DNA of 64,000 bases from the NCBI GenBank assembly GCA_003415625.1, contig PYIU01000003.1, forward strand, positions 1,054,001 to 1,118,000. Reading direction: 5' to 3'. This DNA comes from Aquanectria penicillioides. Lineage: Eukaryota; Ascomycota; Sordariomycetes; Hypocreales; Nectriaceae. The notes beneath the pieces are model-generated. The model saw only the letters and a list, made by a program, of their open reading frames with translations, ran no database searches and was not told the origin of the DNA. Numbering within the stretch: position 1 is the first letter of the stretch; each line of letters begins with the position of its first letter. This document shows positions 1-10,583 of the stretch, in pieces. The position numbers and the translations under genes are program-made.

Positions 1-1128
1 ATTTGCCAGACTCGGGGTCTCATTGGAGCGCGGCCGGCGACTGTGAGCGAATCGTCACCTCGGCGCTAGACGGATGGCTTTTTGGCTTCTCTTTTGGCGT
101 GTTCGTCCCGCCGATGGCCCCCCTTTTTCGCCCTTGGTTGCCCATGTCAATGGATACGTCATGGTCGGAATCCCTGGAAGCAAGGGGTCGTGAGAGGGGA
201 AAAAAAAAGTTTCAAAAGAGGGAAAGCTGAAGTCAGCTTTGTGTGGGCAAAGGGGGTGAGAGAGTCCTAGTTGGGACATGGGAGGGAGGTTTGCTGGAAA
301 CGAGTGTGCCAGCGACCAAGCCTTTTTCCCTTTTCCTCGCCTGTCCCAGCTCATAAAAAGACAGCATCGGCTAGCGGAGTGCCGTGTCTCGCTCGTAACT
401 TGAGCCCAGACGGATGGGCGAAGGGTGAGCATCTCAGAAGGGAGAGAGTGTTTCAGCGGTCTCACGTGCTAGTGTGCATCCGTGGGCTCCGTCTATAAGA
501 TCACAACGCATTCCTCGCGCCGTTCAGCACAGAACCACGTCTTCACGGTGGAGCAGAAATGGGGAAGAAGGGAAGAATAAGAATAAAAAACAAAGGACCA
601 GGAGCATGCGCATCTCGAAGGATCGAGGGAAGCTTACGATTCAAGGCGGAAGGTTGCTGCTGACTTTAGGGCAAACCTAGGGCAGCGGGGCAGCTTGCGG
701 AGAGCATGGCTCAGAGCGTTCACTGGCGGCGGGAAGCGGAGGGGTTCAGCCATCCAGCCGATTTCAGCAAAGGAAAGGTCAGAAAGCTGTGGTGGGTGTC
801 CTCCGCAAGCCGTTCTGTGCCAAGCCTGGCCTGGCGATGTGGGTGAATAGTGCGCAGTGAGCAGTGCGCAGTGAGCAGTGAGCAGCGAGCAGCGAGTGGT
901 GAGTGTTGATGAGCCAGGCACAATGCGAGAATGGTTTCTTGAAGAATACAATGAATGATATTGCCCGGCTCAAGCCAGTCAAAGCCTTGTGTGCCATGAG
1001 TATTAGTGGTATCACATTAACGCCAAATTTTACCCTCCCAGAGTACACCCTAACTTTGATGGTCTGTACATGCTTGTGCAAATAGATCCCCCAAATAAAA
1101 TGTCCCATGCGCCTATCATGAACCTTCA
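1..1128. other. Intergenic, no gene recognised
   Basis: Several short open frames overlap here on both strands. None has a recognisable domain, codon pattern or splice structure, so I call none. The only structured element is a heptamer tandem array at 851-913, described separately. The right part is probably the 3' UTR of the glycosyltransferase gene that ends at 1129. Confidence 0.6.
851..913. repeat. Heptamer tandem array, consensus TGAGCAG
   Basis: About nine consecutive 7-bp units lie at 851-857, 858-864, 865-871 and so on. They read TGCGCAG, TGAGCAG, TGCGCAG, TGAGCAG, TGAGCAG, CGAGCAG, then decay through CGAGTGG and TGAGTGT. The array is in non-coding DNA 3' of the GT17 gene. A second heptamer array with a similar consensus is at 49264-49126. 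Confidence 0.85.
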
Positions 1129-2277
1129 TCACGGATAGTCCCTGAACCCGGCTGAATCCCCATCTCGATCCAACATGTATGCAAACCGCGTCTGATCCTG
1201 AAGCAAAGGTTTCGGTACATCGAGGTTGTTATCGATGCGCTCGAATATGTCCGACTTGCGATTCCACAAGTCCAGCCCTCCGCGCACGGCTTCGGCAATG
1301 CGGTCGCGGTCGCGAAAGTATTCATGGTTCATCGACACGTGCGAGAAGCTCGACATTTTGTTGAGGAACTGCTCTATGGTGGCGAAGCATGAGCTGCAAT
1401 GCCAACCGGCATTGGCCAGGATGCCCTTTTCTAGGTCTCGGAGGATGGGGATGCCGGCGTCGCCATTGCGCAGGTTCGTTGGCCGGAGGGTCTTGGTCAT
1501 GCCTTGAAAGTAAGTCGCCTGGGGATGAGGCCACTCCGGTCCCTTGTGAAGGAATTGGAATGAATAGTAGTAGAATTTGGAGGACAGGGTGAGGCGTCGA
1601 GGAAATTCGCATGTTCGCAGGACGAGGAGGCTTGCGGGGCGAGGAATCTCGTCAACGTCAGCCACGAGGATGACATCGCCCTCGACGGGGATCTGACGGC
1701 CGCTGAGAGTTGGAAAGACCTGCTCAAACATGGCGTTGCGCTGGAGGTCCTCGTAGTCCCATGGCGTTTTGGGCTTGAAGCTCTCTGGGAACTTTAGCTC
1801 GTGGTATATCATCTTGTCGTGAAATTGGGAAAAGCGATCCCATTCGTTGTGGATGGTGAGATTCTTCTCGCCACCCTGGAAGCTTCGCGGCGACTCGACA
1901 ATGATGAAGTAGTCAATATATTCGTAGAGAGTTCGAAGGCGGATCTCGAGAAAGTCTAGCTCGCTATTGACCATGAAGAGGTCATAAATCTTGCGCTCGC
2001 CCGAACGGGGGGCATCGCCAGGCTGGAAGACGGAGTAGCCGTGTGCGACGCAGAGGTCATGGGCGGCTTTGGAGGCGTAGTACTCGCGGTGGCCGGCGCC
2101 GGGGGCAGCGAAGTTGAGGCGGGGGAGGGAAAAGGAGAGCTCGAGGTCGTAAGCGGAGATGTAGTGGCCGGGCGAGCGGTCGAAACGCGGTTTGTGGGAG
2201 AGCCAGAGCGTGACGCCGACGACGAAGACGAAGAGGAGGAGCGTCAAGGGCCGCTGGCTGAAGCTGGCAGTAATCAT
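1129..2277 (-). CDS. Glycosyltransferase family 17 protein (GnT-III-like)
   Basis: Single exon, 382 aa. I start at 2277 because this Met is followed directly by a type II signal anchor (about residues 10-27, RPLTLLLFVFVVGVTLWLS). The open frame continues 62 codons upstream, but that part looks like 5' UTR. The body matches the GT17 fold: YDLFMVNSELDFLEIRL near residues 98-113, VESPRSFQG near 128-136, and an acidic DVDEIPRP motif near 207-214 that probably binds the metal and sugar nucleotide. The animal family member is beta-1,4-mannosyl-glycoprotein GlcNAc transferase III, which adds bisecting GlcNAc. The donor and acceptor in fungi are not known to me, so the function is open. A Golgi lumenal enzyme is expected from the topology. 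The gene diverges from threonine aldolase. Confidence 0.85.
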   Translation of the reverse strand: MITASFSQRPLTLLLFVFVVGVTLWLSHKPRFDRSPGHYISAYDLELSFSLPRLNFAAPGAGHREYYASKAAHDLCVAHGYSVFQPGDAPRSGERKIYDLFMVNSELDFLEIRLRTLYEYIDYFIIVESPRSFQGGEKNLTIHNEWDRFSQFHDKMIYHELKFPESFKPKTPWDYEDLQRNAMFEQVFPTLSGRQIPVEGDVILVADVDEIPRPASLLVLRTCEFPRRLTLSSKFYYYSFQFLHKGPEWPHPQATYFQGMTKTLRPTNLRNGDAGIPILRDLEKGILANAGWHCSSCFATIEQFLNKMSSFSHVSMNHEYFRDRDRIAEAVRGGLDLWNRKSDIFERIDNNLDVPKPLLQDQTRFAYMLDRDGDSAGFRDYP

Positions 2278-2890
2278 GATGGCGTTGGATAGGCAGAATG
2301 GCGTGGAACCGTCAGCCCATGACGCATGGCAGTGGGGGGATACCTGCTGGTCAGAGGCTGGACGCGAACAGGAAAAAGGGCGACGGGAAGCAGGCTGCTG
2401 AAACTGGAGTTTGGGAGCTGAACAAATGGAATGGAAAAGGTTTGGTGGAACGAAATGTTTCAATGTTGGGCGACCTCGCTCAGGGAGAAATACTGCTTGG
2501 CGGAGGCTGCTGGCTCGGGGAAGGGAGAGAGGGGGGGGCTTGAATGCCTGGCATGGTACGGACTGACTCCAAGCAGTGAGCCTTACGCACCTAATGCAAA
2601 CTCTACAGCAGGTAATCTTGAATTCTTGATGAGGTTAAGCAAACCTGGAACCATTGACAGACACTAGTGAGGCCGCCGCGACTTTGGACCCCTTGTGCTA
2701 CATGCTACACTTATAGGTGTCCAATCAGCGGATGAACTATAGTTCGACGCTGGCCTGGGGACCCTGGACTAGGATCATCTACTGCCGGCACGTCAGGGAA
2801 CCACCGGACGGGCTGTAGGAATTACGACACATGCCGTACGAGCTAAGCGCCGTCATCCTGTTGGATATCTCAATCTTGTAACCGAAGATC

Positions 2891-2922
2891 TTTTTTTTTT
2901 TTTTTTTTTTTTTTTGGGGGGG
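2891..2922. repeat. T25-G7 homopolymer pair
   Basis: Twenty-five T are followed directly by seven G, then C and six more G. A-rich runs follow at 2959-2980. This is simple sequence. The run lengths are probably not exact in the assembly. Confidence 0.9.
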
Positions 2923-2993
2923 CGGGGGGTTCAAATCTTGAGACCACCGACTCATGCGAAAAACAAAAAACAAAAAAAAAGTAGGCTCTTTCC

Positions 2994-3011
2994 TTCTTCT
3001 TCTTCTTCTTC
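2994..3011. repeat. (TTC)6 microsatellite
   Basis: Six TTC units in the GT17/threonine aldolase intergenic region. A pyrimidine-only trinucleotide repeat with no coding context. Confidence 0.9.
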
Positions 3012-3581
3012 TGTGTCCGCTTCCCCAAGAAATTGAGCATCCCTCACTAACGGCTGCTGACCTCCACTAGCACGTTGTCAGCAGTGTCTATGGACCTACC
3101 AACCTATTTTTAGGCGTTGAGTGCCACTTTTCCCCTGGGCAAAAAAAACAAAAAGCCGTCCCCAACTCCCCTGTAAGGGGGGCCTTCAGAGTGCTTTCCA
3201 CAAGGGCGTCAACTATTAGATACTAACATTCATAGTACGGCCCGTGGCGTCCCTGCCTGGAGTGAAGGCGCTTTTGGCGCTGTATTCATAGGGCTTATCA
3301 CCGAATGGCTGCCGCTTGGCCCGAGGTGTCGTGTGCACATTGTGAGGTTTTTTTTGGCACAGTTTTGCCTGCTTCCCGTTGACGTGTCTCAGCTCGGTCA
3401 GCTAGTGTCTTGGATGATAATAATACTGTTTGATTTTCTTCCTTTTACGTCCCACGGTCTATCTATATCTATGTCCTAAGATAGAGACGACATGCTTACA
3501 CTTTATCATTAATGCGACGCTCTCAGAAGTGAATAAAGCATCCAACCTGTTGATGGACTGAGCCAGTGTGCGCAGAAGGTT

Positions 3582-3608
3582 GATTGTGTATTCTCTCAAT
3601 ACACAATC
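3582..3608. repeat. Perfect inverted repeat, 11-bp stem, 5-nt loop
   Basis: GATTGTGTATT (3582-3592) is followed by a 5-nt spacer and its exact reverse complement (3598-3608). It sits about 335 bp upstream of the threonine aldolase start. It could be a hairpin or a dimeric protein site. Nothing in the sequence decides which. Confidence 0.85.
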
Positions 3609-3941
3609 TACCCGGTCGTGGATACATTGCTAATCGGCATTGCGCTCTTTAATTGACGACGCATCGTAGAGATATGCGCTGGCTTACGCGCGACTCCTGC
3701 TGACCAACGTTGCTACGATGCAACGACGGCGCATATGCCCGAGCTCGGCCGGTAGTTGTGGATTGACGGATCTTCACCCACTACGCAACCCTCGGTTTCC
3801 TCCGGTCAACCATGGGGGAAGAATCCGAAGACCCTCTCCCAAATCCGGCTCATGGCATCTCCACTATAACCCCTCACGCCCTTTGATACACTTGTTGACA
3901 GCTTCGGTCGCTTAACCCCCTCCAGCTCCCCATACAATGCA

Positions 3942-5431
3942 ATGGCGAGATCAATTATTTGCCCGAATTCCTCTCGCATCTATGCTTCATCTTCGCCACT
4001 AGCTTCTCGCAGTTTGTCTTGGTCCCTGCAGAGCCGGCACGGTTATCGCTCCGGATCCGCAACAGCATTGAGGCTTGCTCCACCTATCGTCACTTTGCGA
4101 CGTAGCTTCAGCTCATCACCAAACATCATGGCTGCTCAGACCAACGGTCAGACCAATGGCCACGCGCAGAGTGCCTGGATTGGCTCCAAGAGCTCGGCCG
4201 CCTTTGACCTTCGTAGTATGTGAACTTGTCATCGCGCTATAAGCAATTGCATCAGAGGCTGACGCCTAACCTAACCGTGATTCTCTAGGTGATACTGTGA
4301 CTACTCCAACGTCAGCCATGCTTGAAGCTATTGGGACATGCACCTTGTTTGATGACTGTTTCGAAGAAGATACTGTTACCAATGAGCTCCAGGACTACGT
4401 TGCCCAAAGAACGGGCAAGGAGGCCGGCCTCTTCGTTCTCTCAGGTACCATGGGCAATCAGCTTGCCGTGAGATCGCACCTCACTCAGCCTCCCCATGGT
4501 GTTCTTTGTGATTACCGAGCTCACTTATACGTCTCGGAAGCTGGAGGGTTTGTTCCTCAACGTGTAGCTGTTGAACTTGCGACATTTGCTAACGAGTGGT
4601 AGAGTTGCCTCTCTCTCTGGAGGACAGATTACGCCCGTCGTCCCCAAGAATGGTCTGTACTTGACTCTCGAAGACGTGGTGGAGAATGTGACAATCGATG
4701 ATGACGTCCATGGGTGCCCTACTCGAGTAATTAGTCTCGAGAACACTCTTGGTGGTGTGGTGATGCCTCTGGATGAGATCAAGCGAATTGCCGACTTTGC
4801 ACGTCAGCATGGCCTCAAGATGCACTGCGACGGCGCTCGTCTCTGGGAAGCTGTTGTTTCTGGTGCCGCAACCTTGCCCGAATTTTGCGAACCCTTTGAT
4901 ACTGTAACTCTCTGCCTCTCCAAAGGGCTTTCAGCACCCGTAGGAAGCGTTCTCGTTGGACCAAAGCAGACTTTAAAGCACTCGCGTTGGGTCCGAAAGT
5001 CCATTGGCGGCGGATTGCGACAGACTGGTGTCTTGACCTCGGCTGGCCGCGTCGCCATCGACCAGACCTTCGGGAAATTGCCTGACGGCTCGGATGGCCT
5101 TTTGAAGCAATCTCACCAGATGGCACGCAAGGTGGGAGCCCTCTGGGCGACCATGGGAGGCAAAGTGACTCTGCCAATCGAGACTAACATGGTCTGGTTG
5201 GACCTTGACGCTGCGGGTTGCAGCACCCAGAAGTTCATCCAGTATGGAGCAGAGGCTGGCCTCAAGTTCATGGGTGACCGACTGGTAACTCACTACCAGG
5301 TTGCGCAGAACGAGGAGGAGGTCTTGAAGCGTTTGAAGGTAGCCTTTGAGAAGACCATGTCGTCGGGTGAGGACCTGAGCTCAAGGCAAAAGCTCGGCAC
5401 GTCGTCTGTGTATAGTAGCAACGAGAAATAG
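3942..5431 (+). CDS. L-threonine aldolase (low-specificity type, PLP enzyme)
   Basis: Exons 3942-4215, 4289-4547 and 4603-5431; 453 aa. Introns are 73 and 55 bp, both GT...AG, and joining them restores the conserved FDLRSDTVTTPT start of the fold. The enzyme cleaves L-threonine or allo-threonine to glycine and acetaldehyde, and belongs to the beta-eliminating lyase superfamily. The PLP-binding lysine is in LCLSKGLSAPVGS, near residue 285. CDGARLWEA before it is the conserved aspartate motif. The first about 62 residues are rich in Arg and Ser with almost no acidic residues and end in RRSFSSSPNI, which looks like a mitochondrial presequence. A second in-frame Met at 4128 (MAAQTNG) would give a cytosolic form. 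Yeast Gly1 is cytosolic, so the presequence is notable. The 3' end is intact. Confidence 0.93.
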
Positions 5432-7086
5432 AATGTGGCTCAAGCCGCCTCCTGTCTTTGATTAACTCACATACTGTCACGATTTGACCTTGTGTGCTGT
5501 GTCTGTGAGGGACAATTCTACCGTCTTCTTGTGATTGGACCTTTATTCTATACTACACCCCTACGTCTGATTTAAAGTACCGAGCGGTTCTGAGGCCAAC
5601 ATGACCGCATGAACCCTTGGTCAAAGGCCCTTCGCACAAGTCAGCATGCAGCCTTCTGGCAACAACCAACGCATGGGCCCAGTAGCTATCCAGGCTTATA
5701 GAACATGGAGACTTGAAGATGACAAGAAAGCCGAAATGAGTTTATCCGCAGGGTAGGATTTGGCACCTCGCAGCCAAGGCAACAACATGCATCTACCAAG
5801 GGTCATGTACGGACTCTCGGACACCCCGAAGGATGGTGACAAACCGAAGGCGAAATGTAGTTGTGAGCAAGGACAAGGCATGTGCCCCATGCGGAACTTT
5901 TCGACGTCTGCACTTCACTTGGGAATCTCAACTTTTGAATCATCTACTATGTTGAGGTCCATGTATTAGCCTTTCAGGATTAGCATGCCTAGCTCCCTAG
6001 GATAGATCGGTCAAGATGAACCCAGGGCGCCGCTGACACGTTCATGGGTGGGTGCGGAGAGTTGCCGTTGTCGAATTCCGCACTCCTCTCCCACACGCTG
6101 ACGTTGTAAGCATTCTTCAATGGAGAAAAGGTTGAGCAGGTAAAATATCAAAAACAAACCAGCTCGGGCCTTTGTGACACGATTGTTTTCCTTTTGCCGA
6201 TGCCGTCCAAGAAAACATTCGAGGTGGTGTGGTCGATACTTCCTTGACGTCACCCAAGTCGCCCAATCGGCCAAAATGACGGCCGCTAGGGACGCTGGAT
6301 GCGGGGGAAGGAAGGCAACGAAAACGAGGATGGAAGGAGGGAAGAAGCGGGGGAAACGAGGGAAACGGCTCTCCACAGCCACATCTTTCCATCTTTCCTA
6401 CTGCACTTGCCCGGCCATCTCGTCTGCGTGGTGGCGTCCGGGGATGGGCCATTTTAGCGGAACAGCATCTGGCACGCATCAACATCAGTGGTCAAAACTC
6501 GATGAGAACCTGGTTGAGGATCAGGAAAGGGCCGAATTCCGGCTCCATTTCATCATCCGCCTGCTCCAACGTGCATCTTGACCAACAGGGAGAAATGGCA
6601 ATTGATGTGGAGACTGTTTGTCACGTTACACTAATACCATCGGAACCGTGGTGGGCTCTTACAAGCATCATGGACCAGCAGCCCAATGGCGAGCTTCGTC
6701 GCCAACGAAACCTTGGACAAGGGGGCGAAAGGGAGTTGTCTAGCTAGTGGAGGAGCATGATCGTCATGGTCAAAACGGGCAAGGCACTACGCGCAGCTTT
6801 CTCCAACTTGCCGGGCCTTGGCTGACGGAACCAGCAAATCTTGTTCGCCATTATCCTGTGAGGAGAACCTCAGAAGTCGGCAAAATGTCATCCCATCCTC
6901 CTGTTGACCAATGCCATCTACCGGCATCGGAGAAGGCCGCCCAGCACTTGTCATTACATATATAGCTTGCGCATCTTGTTCGCCCCGCCAATACCGTAAC
7001 TCTTGGTTGGCACTTCAGCAGATTCATACCTAAGTCGTCGGGCAATCCTTGGGCAAAGTTTTTGAAAATCAACTTCACGAGTACCA
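5432..7086. other. Intergenic, no gene recognised
   Basis: This holds the 3' side of threonine aldolase and the promoter side of trehalase. Short frames of 60-135 codons occur on both strands but show no domain, no codon bias and no plausible splice chain. A single AGGGG (stress-element-like) occurs near 6720 and is too weak to call. Confidence 0.6.
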
Positions 7087-9219
7087 ATGGTGTGTTCAAG
7101 ATACATGGCTGCGGCCATTGTCGCGAGCTCAGCGACGATGGTCTCGGCGCTGTATGTCAATGGCTCTGTCATCACACCTTGTGATTCACCCATCTATTGT
7201 ATGGGCGATATATTAAAGCAGGTGGAGCTAGCACGTCCATTTTCAGACTCCAAAACATTTGTTGATATGTAAGTCTATGATCGCTCCCAATTGGCCGAAC
7301 AACTTCTGACCTTGGGGAGGCCTGCCCTGAAATCTCTGAGTGAGATCCAAGCAGCTTTTGACAAGCTCGACAAACCACTTAAGAACGATTCTGCCCTCAA
7401 TAACTTCCTCGACACCTACTTTGCTGACGCAGGAGGCGAACTTGAGGAAGTATCCAAAGACAAGCTCAAGACGGATGCCGCTTTCCTGGACAAGATTGAC
7501 GACGCCGTCATCAAAGAGTTCAGCGAAAAAGTCATCGACATATGGCCTGAGCTTACGCGTAGCTATGCGGGAGACGCCAACAATTGCACAGACTGCCCGA
7601 ACAGCTTCATTCCTGTCAACCGCACCTTCGTAGTAGCCGGTGGTCGCTTCCGCGAGCCGTACTATTGGGACTCGTACTGGATTCTCGAAGGTCTTCTGCG
7701 CACTGGCGGTGCTTTCATTGATATCTCCAAGAATACCATTGAAAATTTCCTTGACTTTGTTGAGCAGTTTGGGTTTGTCCCCAATGGAGCGCGTGTGTAC
7801 TATCTAAACCGTTCGCAGCCCCCACTGCTTTCCCAGATGGTCAAGATTTACATCAAGCATACTAATGACACCGACATACTGGAACGAGCTCTGCCATTGC
7901 TAATCAAGGAGCACGAATTTTGGGTAAAGAATCGTACTGTTGAAGTTACCGTTGGCAATAAGACATATAGCCTTAATAGGTACGATCAGTCCCATCATTG
8001 ACATATCCCAGCTGACAACCGCAGATATGACGTCTCAAACACCCAACCACGCCCTGAGTCATATCGGGAAGACTATGTTACTGCAAACAATGAGTCTTAC
8101 TATGCTGCCTCTGGTATCATCTATCCTCAATCAGAAGCTTTGAATGAAACTCAAAAGGAGAAATTGTACGCCAACTTGGCCAGTGGGGCTGAAAGTGGTA
8201 TGGATTATTCGGCGAGATGGCTCACACGACCAAATGATGCTGCAGATGATGTCTACTTCCCCTTGAGATATCTCAATGTGATGGGTATGTTGCCTGTGGA
8301 TCTTAACTCGATCCTGTACGGCAATGAAATTGCCATTGCCGATTTCTTTGAGCAAACTGGAAACGACACGGCCAGTAAGCAGTGGCAGAAGCAAGCCCAA
8401 ACCCGAAGCGAAGCGATTCACGCCGTATTTTGGAACGATACGATTTTTAGCTACTTTGACTACAACCTGACCTCTGGAGCTCAGAACATTTATTACCCAG
8501 CTGAAAATGATACGGCCGCGTACGATAAAGAAAACTCACCAGCTGGTCAGCAAACATTGTTCAGCATCGCTCAGTTCTACCCCTTTTGGCTTGGAGCTGC
8601 TCCTGAATACCTCAGGAATAACCCGTACGCCGTTCTTACCGCCTATCACCGAGTGTCCAAGTACCTTGATGATACCAAGGGCGGCATCCCAGCTACCAAC
8701 TTCAGAACAGGCCAGCAGTGGGATCAACCAAATGTCTGGCCGCCTCTGATGCATGTTCTCATAGCTGGTTTGCAAAATACGCCGGCCACATTTGGAACAT
8801 CGGATCCTTCATACCAAGCTGTCCACAAACTGGCCCTTCGCCTAGCTCAGCGTTACCTTGACTCGACCTTTTGCACGTGGTACGCGACGGGTGGATCTAC
8901 ATCGCAAACACCCCAGCTCAAGGGGCTTGCGGCTGAGGATACGGGGATCATGTTTGAGAAATACAGTGACACAGAAATTAATGTCGCAGGTGGAGGTGGC
9001 GAGTACGAGGTTGTTGAGGGTTTCGGGTGGACGAATGGCGTGCTACTTTGGGCCGTGGACACGTTTGGCAACGAGTTGAAGAGACCAGATTGTGGCAACA
9101 TCACGGCTGCAGATGTTCACACCAAACGCAGCGTGAGCGCAGTCATGTTGGCAAAGAGGGATGCGAACCGCGTCAAGAAGTTTGGGAAAAGGAAGCAAAT
9201 GGACAAGAGAAATCTCTGA
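7087..9219 (+). CDS. Secreted trehalase, glycoside hydrolase family 37
   Basis: Exons 7087-7268, 7320-7979 and 8025-9219; 678 aa. Introns are 51 and 45 bp and both junctions restore family sequence. The enzyme hydrolyses alpha,alpha-trehalose to two glucose. A signal peptide is expected in the first about 22 residues, so it acts outside the cell or in the wall. Trehalase signature 1 is near residues 166-180 (GGRFREPYYWDSYW), signature 2 near 511 (QWDQPNVWPP), and the glycine-rich GGGGEYEV...GFGWTNG motif near 603-620. AESGMDYSARW carries the acidic residue of the family's catalytic loop. Many Asn-X-Ser/Thr sequons fit secretion. Oddity: the last about 40 residues are very basic with repeated Lys-Arg pairs, outside the catalytic fold. 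The gene converges on the coiled-coil gene with 173 bp between stops. Confidence 0.93.
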
Positions 9220-9392
9220 ATATAGCATGCAGTGATAAGATTTTGACTTTAATGGACAGTTTACGAAACTAGAATCATCGAACCTGACATTCTACCCTCG
9301 TCAAAATACTTTCCATAGTATTACAGCAGCCATGCCTGTCTGAACTTGCTGATCAAACAAATTCCACAGCCAGCCAGCACCTTTCTCCTACC

Positions 9393-10583
9393 TCATTTTC
9401 TAGTATAAATTTTGGGATATTGCTGGGGTACAGGAGCCTCATATTGCCCATCCATCTTCCCTGTCCGAGCTGCTATCCTGTCGATCCTGATATTCATCTT
9501 GTCCAATCGGGTCACAGCTCTTGCGAGACGGGACGTTGTATCCTTGACGTAGCCTTCGACATCGTTAATCGCCTTCACGGCTTTGGGGACCTTTTCCTTG
9601 AAGTTCTCCTCTAGCTTGGTCAACCGTTGGCTGAGGGTTTGGTAGTTTGTGGGCTCCAATTTATTTTCAAGCTTTTCCACTCGTTTACGAAGGGGGTTTT
9701 CACGGTCCAATACGGACTGGCTCTCGATAGCGGTTACTCGTTCGCCCAGCTGGAAAGTGTTGAAGACTCCTGACGCGGCTTGATTTTCCAGCGCACACAC
9801 CCGTTGGCGGAGAATCTCGTCGCCTTCTGGCACGGTCTTCTTCTCTAGCGCTTCTAATCGCTGGGCCAGGGAGATGAAATGGGGGTTGGAGACAAGTTCA
9901 GGCTCTGGTTTCGGCAGTGGTTCCGTTTGCGTTGCGGCGGTTTTCTTGGGGGCGCTTGGTGTTTCCAACTTCTTGGACCGGCAAGTTGCGAATAAGGATG
10001 GAGATTCGAAAGAGTTCGACCTAAGAAGCTCCTTGGCCATTTCGCTTGCTCTTTTCTGAATGCTCTTCCAAATTATTTCACATGGAGGATCGGTAGTGCC
10101 GGGGATTTGCGCGTCACGCCCACTCGCGCCATTCAGCTTGGGGCGGTTGGTTTTGAGGCCATTTCCCAGACGGGCATTGCCGGGTTCACGGTGTCCAGAA
10201 GACTCCTTCTCGTTTTCAGTTAGAATTTCGGTGAGATTGTCTGCCTGTTTGAATGTGGTCGCAATGGCCTTCTTTATATCGACCAGCTCTGGGTGATCGA
10301 CTCCGTACAGTGTTGCCAGAATCATCCATTTTGGCAGTGTAAGATCCAGCGATACCAGAACGGACGGGCCAAGAAAGTGAGCTGCCACCGACCGGTGGTT
10401 TGTCGGTTTACAAAACGCTCTTGATTTGAGATGTCCGATATACTCTCGTTGCATGTCAATCGTCAAGTACTCGGCTGCTTCATGGTATAGATTGACCAGC
10501 CTCGTTGCACAGGCGTAGTTCTGAGGTTCGAACTCCTTCGTGACCGGCAATGACTCCACAGTCAGTGGAAGCTTTTTCGACAT
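9393..10583 (-). CDS. Unrecognised protein with about 20-residue coiled-coil repeats
   Basis: Single exon, 396 aa. I recognise no family. The N-terminal about 120 residues look globular, with alternating helices and few charged runs. A low-complexity linker follows, with ATQTEPLPKPEPEL. The C-terminal half carries at least five copies of a short repeat with consensus L-x-x-R-(V/L)-x-x-L-E, beginning LAQRLEALE, LRQRVCALE, LGERVTAIE, LRKRVEKLE and LSQRLTKLE. They are spaced 19-21 residues apart, so this is not a simple heptad coil. The tail is basic and polar. No signal peptide or membrane segment is seen. Start at 10583 gives MSKKLPLTVES. Its neighbour trehalase gives no hint of role. It may be lineage-specific. 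Confidence 0.75.
   Translation of the reverse strand: MSKKLPLTVESLPVTKEFEPQNYACATRLVNLYHEAAEYLTIDMQREYIGHLKSRAFCKPTNHRSVAAHFLGPSVLVSLDLTLPKWMILATLYGVDHPELVDIKKAIATTFKQADNLTEILTENEKESSGHREPGNARLGNGLKTNRPKLNGASGRDAQIPGTTDPPCEIIWKSIQKRASEMAKELLRSNSFESPSLFATCRSKKLETPSAPKKTAATQTEPLPKPEPELVSNPHFISLAQRLEALEKKTVPEGDEILRQRVCALENQAASGVFNTFQLGERVTAIESQSVLDRENPLRKRVEKLENKLEPTNYQTLSQRLTKLEENFKEKVPKAVKAINDVEGYVKDTTSRLARAVTRLDKMNIRIDRIAARTGKMDGQYEAPVPQQYPKIYTRK

Larger units (their letters stand above)
2278..3941. other. Divergent intergenic region between GT17 and threonine aldolase
   Basis: No coding gene seen. The region holds the 5' sides of both flanking genes. A CCAATCA box lies near 2721. There is a T25 run followed by G7 at 2891-2922, a (TTC)6 microsatellite at 2994-3011 and an 11-bp-stem inverted repeat at 3582-3608. 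The homopolymers make this part of the assembly unreliable. Confidence 0.6.

Noticed and set aside
2920..2950. GGTTCAAATC that resembles a tRNA B box
   Set aside because: No A box or acceptor stem is found at the right distance; the surroundings are homopolymers.
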